Assembly (NCBI GenBank): GCA_014238285.1
Contig: JABABK010000020.1
Coordinates: forward strand, 1-34,256
Direction of reading: 5' to 3'
Length of the DNA: 34,256 bases
Source of the DNA: Hellea sp.
GTDB lineage: Bacteria > Pseudomonadota > Alphaproteobacteria > Caulobacterales > Maricaulaceae
Part shown: piece by piece, positions 1 through 6,257 of the stretch
Layout of the letters: each line of letters starts with the position of its first letter
Numbering within the stretch: position 1 is the stretch's first letter
Position numbers and translations under genes: made by a program
Notes under the pieces: generated by a model
The model's input: the letters and a program-made list of their open reading frames with translations, nothing else
The model's database searches: none
What the model was told of the DNA's origin: nothing

Positions 1-1
1 C

Positions 2-343
2 ATTGAAGACGAGCATGATGACCTTGATCCTGAAATTAAAACGGTTACCCGCAGCGGACAGACCCATTGGATCGCTGATGCTCGCGTGACCATTGAAGAC
101 TTCGAAGAAGCGATTGAACGTGAATTTGCCTCGGATGATGAAGAAGACGAAGTCGATACTCTCGGCGGTTTGGTTTTTACCTTAGCGGGACGTGTTCCTG
201 AACGCGGCGAAATTATTTATCACCCAGATGGTTTAGAGTTTCAGATCATGGATGCTGATGCCCGGCGGGTCAAAACCGTCAAGGTCAGGATTGTTCCTCA
301 ATCGACGATTATTGAAGCGCAGAATTCGCAAGCCGCAGAATGA
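2..343 (+). CDS. CorC/HlyC-type CBS and transporter-associated domain protein, C-terminal part
   Basis: The reading frame is open from the window edge, so the N-terminus is missing. The visible 113 residues begin with the acidic end of a CBS-domain pair (IEDEHDD), then run through a CorC_HlyC transporter-associated domain: the TRSGQTHWIADARVTIEDF strand-helix region, the LGGLVFTLAGRVPERGE hairpin and the final FQIMDADARRVKTVKVRI strand. Family knowledge links such proteins to Mg2+/Co2+ efflux or envelope maintenance; YbeX/CorC has also been tied to ribosome processing. Its TGA overlaps the ATG of lnt (ATGA), a pairing common in proteobacteria (ybeX-lnt), so the two are probably translationally coupled. 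An internal ATG at 86 is not the real start, because the conserved domain extends upstream of it. Confidence 0.85.
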   Translation: MEDEHDDLDPEIKTVTRSGQTHWIADARVTIEDFEEAIEREFASDDEEDEVDTLGGLVFTLAGRVPERGEIIYHPDGLEFQIMDADARRVKTVKVRIVPQSTIIEAQNSQAAE

Positions 344-1938
344 ACGTAATCAAGTATTTCGCAAATCTTCAGGGTTGGCGTTACGCACTATCTTGTATTT
401 TGCTCGGGCTTCTGGCGATATTCGGGCATTCGCCTTTTCATGTCTGGCCTATAGTTTTCATTGTTTTCGCGTCCTTGTTTCAATTGATCCAATTAGCACC
501 GACCCCTCGTAAAGCGTTTTGGACAGCCATGTTTGTGGGCTTTGGTTATTTCATGGGGCAGGTTTACTGGATTGGTGAGGCTTTTATTGTACGCGGGCCG
601 GAATTTATCCCTGCCATGCCGCCAATGATTTTTGGTCTAGCTTTTATTTTGGCCTTGTTATGGGCCGTGGCTGCATGGCTATTCAAGAGATATGAACTGG
701 GCAGGCGCTGGCCATATTTGGTTCTCGCCAATGTCTTTTTTATAGCTGAATTTACAAGAGGACACTTGCTGGGAGGATTCCCTTGGAACCTCCCGGGTTA
801 TGTTTTTAAGGGCGGAGAATTTATGTCCCAATCCGCCTCTATCTTTGGTACTTATGGTTTGTCATTACTGGTGCTTATCGTGTCGGCCCTGTTAGCGAGG
901 TTCATATGGGGTAAGTCGAGGGGTTCGCTCGTTTTACTTTTCGTCTTATTGGCGAGTAATTTCATTTTTGGATATGTCCGGCTTTCAAGCACTCAGCTTG
1001 ACTATGTAGATAACGTTAAGCTTCGCATTGTGCAGGTGCCCTTCGATCAAAAAGACAAGATGGATTATGAAAATCCAGAAAAAGCGGTTGAGATTATTCG
1101 TGAACATTTGCGAGTGACTAGGGCGCCAGGCCTAGAAGGCATTACTCATGTTATTTGGCCAGAAGGGGCAAGTGACGGGGTCGCTATCGAAGACATGCCG
1201 CTGCGGCGCGCTATGGGAGATATTTTGTTGTCCGCTGATGACACTCCGCCGGTCTGGCTCATGAACAGTCTACGAACGGAGGTTAACCCCGAAAGTCATT
1301 ACGGTGTCGATTACTATAACACCTCGGCGGCCATTGAGTTTACCAATTCTGTCGAAGGTGAAGTTTCTGTTTTTAATGATAAAAAGAAGCTGGTACCTTT
1401 TGGGGAGTTTATTCCTGGAGGACGTATTGTCGAGGAAATCGGCGCGAAATTGATCTCTACAAATCTGGGCTCTATTACGCCGACGTCGAAAAAAACACTG
1501 GCTCAGTTTCCGGGGCTGCCGATCGGGAGTCCACAAATTTGCTATGAGCTTGTTTTTTCAGGCTTAACGCCAAAAGGCGATAATGGTGAGCGGCCCGAGT
1601 GGATATTAAATCAGACCAATGATGCGTGGTTTGGGCAAAGTGTTGGGCCCTATCATCATGCTAACATTGCTCGCTACAGGGCTATAGAGGAAAAGATCGC
1701 CGTTATTCGTTCGGCTTCGAATGGATTTTCAGGCGTTATTGATCCCTATGGAAGATTTATCAGCGTGGGGAATCCAGATTCTAGGGTCGCGATTGATAGT
1801 GCTTTGCCGCAACCTATAGGGGAAAGTGTTAATCATAAATTGATCAACTTACTTATGTGCTTGATCACATTGCTATTCACGCTTATAGCTCGTGCCAACG
1901 TTAAATTCATAACGTTATCAACGATAAACCGATTTTGA
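340..1938 (+). CDS. lnt: Apolipoprotein N-acyltransferase
   Basis: Inner-membrane enzyme that moves an acyl chain from a phospholipid to the N-terminal diacylglyceryl-cysteine of apolipoproteins, the last step of lipoprotein maturation. The 532-aa length is normal. Hydrophobic segments fill roughly residues 15-215, a nitrilase-like periplasmic domain follows at about 225-485, and a final membrane helix lies near 500-518. The nitrilase triad is visible: Glu275 in VIWPEGASDG, Lys348 in NDKKKLVPFGE and Cys401 in SPQICYELVFSG; the essential Glu after LVPFG (Glu356) is also present. The start overlaps the upstream stop by 4 nt. The next gene follows after about 49 nt, so it is probably cotranscribed. 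Confidence 0.97.
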   Translation: MNVIKYFANLQGWRYALSCILLGLLAIFGHSPFHVWPIVFIVFASLFQLIQLAPTPRKAFWTAMFVGFGYFMGQVYWIGEAFIVRGPEFIPAMPPMIFGLAFILALLWAVAAWLFKRYELGRRWPYLVLANVFFIAEFTRGHLLGGFPWNLPGYVFKGGEFMSQSASIFGTYGLSLLVLIVSALLARFIWGKSRGSLVLLFVLLASNFIFGYVRLSSTQLDYVDNVKLRIVQVPFDQKDKMDYENPEKAVEIIREHLRVTRAPGLEGITHVIWPEGASDGVAIEDMPLRRAMGDILLSADDTPPVWLMNSLRTEVNPESHYGVDYYNTSAAIEFTNSVEGEVSVFNDKKKLVPFGEFIPGGRIVEEIGAKLISTNLGSITPTSKKTLAQFPGLPIGSPQICYELVFSGLTPKGDNGERPEWILNQTNDAWFGQSVGPYHHANIARYRAIEEKIAVIRSASNGFSGVIDPYGRFISVGNPDSRVAIDSALPQPIGESVNHKLINLLMCLITLLFTLIARANVKFITLSTINRF

Positions 1939-1987
1939 TGTGGTATCATTTAGGGGCTTAATCGGAGTTAATACAAAAGGTTTATCA

Positions 1988-2413
1988 ATGTCCACTTCAA
2001 AACACGCACCGCGTGCTGCTAATCCAATTGACGTCCATGTGGGGACGCGGGTTAGATTGCGCCGGAAAACATCAAAAATGAGCCAAGAGCAACTCGGAGA
2101 TCAGTTGGGGATTACATTCCAGCAAGTCCAAAAATATGAACGGGGAACCAACAGAGTTGGCGCTAGTCGTTTATGGAAAATTTCTCAAGTTCTCGAGGTT
2201 CCAGTACAATATTTCTATGATGGTCTTAAAGACGGTATTTACGACGATGTGAGTAAAAACACTCAGTCTTCGATTATCTATGAATTCATCAATAGTTCAG
2301 ATGGTATTGCCCTTGCTACGGCAGTTTCGCAAATTACCAATCGCGCTGTGCGACGTCAAATTCTTGAATTAGCACGTTCATTGGCCGAGCAGGAAAATTT
2401 AGAAGAAAATTAA
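1988..2413 (+). CDS. XRE-family HTH transcriptional regulator, PraR-like
   Basis: A 141-aa DNA-binding protein with one Cro/cI helix-turn-helix at about residues 14-68. The motifs HVGTRVRLRRKTSKMSQEQL, GITFQQVQKYERGTNRVGAS and ISQVLEVPVQYFYDG are characteristic of the alphaproteobacterial PraR-like group, which regulates surface, biofilm and symbiosis genes in rhizobia. The chosen start is the ATG at 1988, preceded by AAAAGG at 1975-1980. A GTG at 1940 would add 16 residues with no family support. The stop shares one base with the trmB start (TAATG), so coupling is likely. In many alphaproteobacteria this regulator lies between lnt and metK; here metK is missing and trmB follows at once. Confidence 0.9.
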   Translation: MSTSKHAPRAANPIDVHVGTRVRLRRKTSKMSQEQLGDQLGITFQQVQKYERGTNRVGASRLWKISQVLEVPVQYFYDGLKDGIYDDVSKNTQSSIIYEFINSSDGIALATAVSQITNRAVRRQILELARSLAEQENLEEN

Positions 2414-3111
2414 TGCCAAAAAAAGTAGGTAAAACTGCTAAAAGCATTGAGTCTATTACAGGTAGGCCTAGACTTTATGGGCGATCGAAAGGTCGCCCAT
2501 TGCGGTCTAATCAGCAGTCTTTGATGGATGATTATTTTCCGACCCTTAAACTGAGCTCGGATAGCGACTTTTCAAACTTCTCTGAAGTTTGGATGGAGAT
2601 AGGGTTTGGCGGCGCTGAGCATTTACTTCATCTGGCGACCTGCAATCAGGATATCGCCGTGATTGGCGCAGAGCCTTTTCTAAATGGTGTGGCCAAAGCT
2701 GTTAGCGGGGCTTCTGAGCAAAACCTCAACAATTTATTTCTTCACCACGGCGATGCTCGTGATGTGATGGACTTTTTGCCGGAGCATTCACTGTCGCGTC
2801 TTTATATTTTATTTCCAGATCCATGGCCAAAATCGCGCCATAATAAACGGCGGATCATCAATGAGCAATTTTTGATCGAAATCTGCCGAGTTCTTAAGCC
2901 GGACGGACAGCTGTTTTTTGCCAGTGATATTATGGATTATGTGGACTGGACCGTCACACGGTTAAAGCAAAACGGGCGATTCTCTTTTGTGATAGACGGC
3001 CCGTCTGCGTGGCGAGAGCCATATCCTGGGTGGCCAGGAACGCGCTATGAATCCAAAGCTAAAAAGGCCGGTAGACCTTGTCATTACCTGACCTTTACCA
3101 AGGCGGCTTAA
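2413..3111 (+). CDS. trmB: tRNA (guanine-N7-)-methyltransferase
   Basis: SAM-dependent Rossmann methyltransferase of 232 aa that forms m7G46 in the variable loop of tRNAs. Seen motifs are the SAM-binding loop VWMEIGFGGAEHLLHLA (about residues 59-75), the acidic GAEPFLNGV segment, the hallmark LFPDPWPKSRHNKRR (about 136-150) and SDIMDYVDWT. The lysine- and arginine-rich N-terminus (KKVGKTAKSIESITGRPRLYG) is typical of alphaproteobacterial TrmB. The start codon overlaps the upstream regulator stop by one base. A strong terminator at 3223-3247 probably ends this transcription unit. Confidence 0.96.
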   Translation: MPKKVGKTAKSIESITGRPRLYGRSKGRPLRSNQQSLMDDYFPTLKLSSDSDFSNFSEVWMEIGFGGAEHLLHLATCNQDIAVIGAEPFLNGVAKAVSGASEQNLNNLFLHHGDARDVMDFLPEHSLSRLYILFPDPWPKSRHNKRRIINEQFLIEICRVLKPDGQLFFASDIMDYVDWTVTRLKQNGRFSFVIDGPSAWREPYPGWPGTRYESKAKKAGRPCHYLTFTKAA

Positions 3112-3165
3112 CTTATATTCAAATTGCTTTTGGAGTCTGAATTTAAGAGTAGACATAAGAGGTCG

Positions 3166-3193
3166 TTTGAATTATACGCAGTTCAAATATAAA
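3166..3193 (+). promoter_or_regulatory. Candidate promoter of the rimP-nusA operon within a small dyad
   Basis: TTTGAA (3166-3171) and TATAAA (3188-3193) are separated by 16 bp and resemble -35 and -10 boxes. The same stretch holds an inverted repeat TTTGAA-N10-TTCAAA, which could be an operator. A transcript starting here would pass through the terminator hairpin at 3223-3247 before reaching rimP. Sequence match only, no experimental support. Confidence 0.3.
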
Positions 3194-3222
3194 CGCCTAA
3201 GCGCATTTAAGCGCTAACAGGG

Positions 3223-3247
3223 CGGCCCCAGCGGGGCCGTTTTTTTT
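3223..3247 (+). terminator. Rho-independent terminator after trmB / in the rimP leader
   Basis: A perfect 7-bp GC stem CGGCCCC/GGGGCCG with a 3-nt loop is followed by eight T residues. It lies 111 nt downstream of trmB and 51 nt upstream of rimP, so it terminates the corC-lnt-HTH-trmB unit. If the promoter at 3166-3193 is real, it would also act as an attenuator of the rimP operon. A weaker hairpin, AGCGC/GCGCT, precedes it at 3200-3215. Confidence 0.9.
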
Positions 3248-3298
3248 ATGGCCACAACAATGATTGGGCCTTGATAAGGTCGGGCTCAAGGAGACTAA

Positions 3299-3823
3299 AT
3301 GAAGACCAAAACGGATATGGATTCGCGTATTTTAGCGATCGCAGAGCCTATTGCGGCCGATCTCGGACTGCGGGTTGTGCGTATTCGCGTTATGGGCGGA
3401 AAGAAATCGACGGTTCAGCTTATGGCCGAGCGGATATCTGATGGATTAATGGGCGTTGATGATTGCGCAAATTTATCGAGAGAGCTCTCTAGCGCCATGG
3501 AGGTTGAAGACCCGATTCATGATCCTTATGTGTTGGAGGTATCATCTCCTGGACTTGATCGACCTCTGACGAGTATTGAGGACTTTGAAACCTATAAAGG
3601 GTTTTTGGTGCGTTTAGAGCTCGACCGTTTTGTTGAAGGACGGAAACGCTTTCGCGGTATCGCGGCGGGCGTTGACGGCGACAATATTGAAATTGATTTG
3701 GACGGTGAAGAGGATAGAGCGGAAATTCCGTTTGCGTGGCTAAGCGATGCAAAACTTCTTATTACCGATGAACTTATAGCGGCCGGTCAGGCGAAAAAAA
3801 CTGACCAGGCTGAAACTGAATAG
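3299..3823 (+). CDS. rimP: Ribosome maturation factor RimP
   Basis: RimP assists 30S subunit assembly. The 174-aa protein has the N-terminal alpha/beta domain (IAEPIAADLGLRVVRIRVMG, about residues 14-33; DDCANLSRELSSAMEVEDPI) and the family signature YVLEVSSPGLDRPL near residues 79-92. A C-terminal SH3-like domain begins near FLVRLELDRFVEGRKRF. The start ATG at 3299 has a strong AAGGAG ribosome binding site at 3288-3293. nusA begins 17 nt after the stop, the standard rimP-nusA order. The last 15 residues are Lys/Gln/Glu-rich and look like a disordered tail. Confidence 0.96.
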   Translation: MKTKTDMDSRILAIAEPIAADLGLRVVRIRVMGGKKSTVQLMAERISDGLMGVDDCANLSRELSSAMEVEDPIHDPYVLEVSSPGLDRPLTSIEDFETYKGFLVRLELDRFVEGRKRFRGIAAGVDGDNIEIDLDGEEDRAEIPFAWLSDAKLLITDELIAAGQAKKTDQAETE

Positions 3824-3840
3824 CTGTCAGGGAGATTACA

Positions 3841-5484
3841 ATGTCAACAGCGGGAATTAGCGCAAACAAGTTGGAATTACTGCAAATCGCAAGTGCGGTC
3901 GCGCATGAAAAGTCTATTGATAAGGCCATTGTTTTAGAGGCCATCGAAGAGGCAATCCAGAAGGCAGCTAAACTGCGATATGGTAGTGAACTTGATATTC
4001 GGGCCAATCTTGATCCGGTGACAGGCGAAATGGCGCTTAAACGTGTTGTGACCGTTGTCGAAGACGTTGAAAATGAGTCGACTGAAATTGATCTGCCATC
4101 GGCGAAGCTTGACCACCCTGAAGCCGAAATCGGCTATGAAATTACGACAATTTTACCGCCGATTGAATTTGGCCGTGTTCAGAGTCAGATGGCGAAACAG
4201 GTTATTGTTCAAAAAGTACGTGAAGCGGAACGTGAGCGTCAGTTCAATGAGTATAAGGATCGCGTTGGCGAAATCATCAATGGTATCGTTAAGCGGGTCG
4301 AATATGGTCACATCATTGTGGACCTTGGCCGCGCCGAAGGCGTTATCCGCCGCGAAGAGGCTTTGCCCCGTGAAAACGTTAAAGGCGGCGATCGAATCCG
4401 CGCTTACATTCATGAAGTTCGCCAAGAACCACGTGGTAGCCAGATTTTCCTATCTCGCGCCCATCCACAATTTATGGCTCAGTTGTTTTCACAAGAAGTA
4501 CCTGAAGTTTACGAAGGTATTATTCAGATTGTCTCAGTTGCTCGTGATCCGGGAAGTCGCGCAAAAATCGCCGTTTATTCCAACGATAATTCTATAGACC
4601 CTGTTGGCGCTTGTGTCGGTATGCGCGGTTCTCGCGTTCAAGCCGTCGTGAATGAACTTCAGGGCGAGCGCATCGATATCATCCCTTGGACAGATGATGC
4701 GGCGACTTTTATCGTCAATGCTTTGCAGCCTGCTGAGGTCGCTAAGGTCGTTATTGACGAAGGTGATAACCGTATCGAGGTTGTTGTACCTGATGAGCAA
4801 TTATCTCTAGCGATTGGTCGCCGCGGTCAAAATGTCCGCTTGGCATCTCAGCTTTCGGGTTGGGCTATTGATATCATGACGGAAGAGCAAGAATCTGAAC
4901 GTCGCCAAAAAGAATTCGCAGAACGGTCCCAGTTGTTTATGACCGCGCTTGATGTGGACGAAATGATTGCGCAGCTTCTGGTATCAGAAGGCTTCGAAAC
5001 TTTGGAAGAAGTTGGTTATGTAACTCAAGAGGAAGTCACGGCTATTGAAGGCTTTGACGAAGATACAGCTATTGAGCTTCAGACACGGGCTCGTGAATTC
5101 CTAGAGCGTCAGAAGCAAGAGCAAGACGCAACGCGTAAAGCGGCGGGTGTTGAAGATGCAGTCCTGACTATCGAAGGCGTTACAATGGCTATGGCGGTTG
5201 CCTTTGGTGAAAATGAAGTCAAAACTGTTGAAGATGTTGCGGGGCTTATTCCGGATGATCTTCGCGGTTATACTGAATTGAAGAACGGCGAGAAAGTTCA
5301 CGAGGACGGTATTTTGGAGAGCTTTGGACTGTCAAATCAGGCGGCGACTGACATGATTATGAGGGCCCGCGTTGAAGCTGGCTGGATTGATGCATCAGAG
5401 CTTGAGCCTGAAGTTGAAGAAGAAGTTGCTGTTGAAGCACTCGTTTCAACTGAACCAACAGCTGATAGCGTTTTTAAGAGTTAA
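3841..5484 (+). CDS. nusA: Transcription termination/antitermination factor NusA
   Basis: RNA-polymerase-associated factor controlling pausing, termination and antitermination. The 547 aa contain the N-terminal RNAP-binding domain (about 1-135), an S1 domain (about 143-212, GEIINGIVKRVEYGHIIVDL), KH1 (about 240-300, VGACVGMRGSRVQAVV) and KH2 (about 320-355, LAIGRRGQNVRLASQL). Two helical repeats follow (about 375-435 and 450-520), as in E. coli and alphaproteobacterial NusA, then a short acidic tail. An AGGGAG ribosome binding site precedes the ATG. The TAA stop at 5482-5484 is in the same frame as the following ylxR reading frame. Confidence 0.97.
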   Translation: MSTAGISANKLELLQIASAVAHEKSIDKAIVLEAIEEAIQKAAKLRYGSELDIRANLDPVTGEMALKRVVTVVEDVENESTEIDLPSAKLDHPEAEIGYEITTILPPIEFGRVQSQMAKQVIVQKVREAERERQFNEYKDRVGEIINGIVKRVEYGHIIVDLGRAEGVIRREEALPRENVKGGDRIRAYIHEVRQEPRGSQIFLSRAHPQFMAQLFSQEVPEVYEGIIQIVSVARDPGSRAKIAVYSNDNSIDPVGACVGMRGSRVQAVVNELQGERIDIIPWTDDAATFIVNALQPAEVAKVVIDEGDNRIEVVVPDEQLSLAIGRRGQNVRLASQLSGWAIDIMTEEQESERRQKEFAERSQLFMTALDVDEMIAQLLVSEGFETLEEVGYVTQEEVTAIEGFDEDTAIELQTRAREFLERQKQEQDATRKAAGVEDAVLTIEGVTMAMAVAFGENEVKTVEDVAGLIPDDLRGYTELKNGEKVHEDGILESFGLSNQAATDMIMRARVEAGWIDASELEPEVEEEVAVEALVSTEPTADSVFKS

Positions 5485-5487
5485 GTC

Positions 5488-6213
5488 CTGAGTACTGAAA
5501 CTGACATAACTAGCGAAGGTCTCGTAGAGACTGAAGATCGGCGGGGCCATAAAGGCCCTGACCGGCGCTGCGCGGCAAGCGGTCAAACGCACCCTAAAAC
5601 GGATATGATCCGTTTTGTTAAGGCACCTGATAATAGCCTTGTGCCTGATATTGCTGAAAAACTTCCTGGGCGTGGTGTTTGGGTTCTGTCAGATCGTGGT
5701 TCTTTGGAGCAAGCTATCAATAATGGCGGGTTTAAACGCGGTCTTAAAGCTAACGTTAAAATCGATGCTGCAGTGATTGATTTGACTGTTCGGCTTTTAC
5801 GTCAACGCGTGTTGTCACTGATGACAATGGCTCTTAAAGGTGGCCGTATATATCTTGGTTTTGATCAAGTGAAGTCCGCGGCTCAATCAGAGGTATTAGG
5901 GTGGCGTATTGAGGCCTCTGATGGAGCGGCTGGAGGGCGTGGTAAAATCCGCGTTTTGACCAAAGCGGTGAGTCAGGAAATGGACCAAACGCCAACGCCG
6001 GTTATAGGCTGTTTCTCTGCTGTTGAGCTGGGACAAGCCCTTAGCCGCGAAGCGATTGTGCATGGGGCGATAAAGGCAGGACCTATGGCCAAGCCCTTTA
6101 AACATGCCGTTAAGCGATTATCTGGCTTTTGCGATCTGGTTCCTGAGAGCTGGGAAGATAAAATACACGAAGGCAGTAAATATTCTGCTGAAAGAAACGG
6201 TGATAAAGGTTGA
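5488..6213 (+). CDS. ylxR: RNA-binding protein with YlxR (DUF448) and L7Ae-like domains, apparent CTG start
   Basis: This 241-residue fusion is the usual alphaproteobacterial nusA-infB spacer gene. The YlxR signature DRRCAASGQTHPKTDMIRFV lies at 5551-5610, followed by VPDIAEKLPGRGVWV and a C-terminal L7Ae/YlxQ-like RNA-binding domain from about residue 95 (MALKGGRIYLGFDQVKSA; CFSAVELGQALSREAIVHGA). The first ATG, at 5605, would delete most of the signature, so it cannot be the true start of a functional protein. Between the nusA stop and the signature the frame has no ATG, GTG or TTG. The best candidate is CTG at 5488, with AAGAG at 5476-5480. Alternatives are an AUA start, readthrough of the nusA TAA in the same frame, or a sequence error. 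YlxR has been linked to RNase P and transcriptional regulation in Firmicutes; its role here is uncertain. Confidence 0.85.
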   Translation: MSTETDITSEGLVETEDRRGHKGPDRRCAASGQTHPKTDMIRFVKAPDNSLVPDIAEKLPGRGVWVLSDRGSLEQAINNGGFKRGLKANVKIDAAVIDLTVRLLRQRVLSLMTMALKGGRIYLGFDQVKSAAQSEVLGWRIEASDGAAGGRGKIRVLTKAVSQEMDQTPTPVIGCFSAVELGQALSREAIVHGAIKAGPMAKPFKHAVKRLSGFCDLVPESWEDKIHEGSKYSAERNGDKG

Positions 6214-6257
6214 AAGTCCTAAGTTTGCCGTTAGAAGACAGGCGTAAGTGAGAACGA

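Noticed and set aside
1940-1987. Upstream GTG start of the HTH regulator
   Set aside because: The added 16 residues have no conservation, while ATG 1988 has a ribosome binding site and gives the normal N-terminus of the family.
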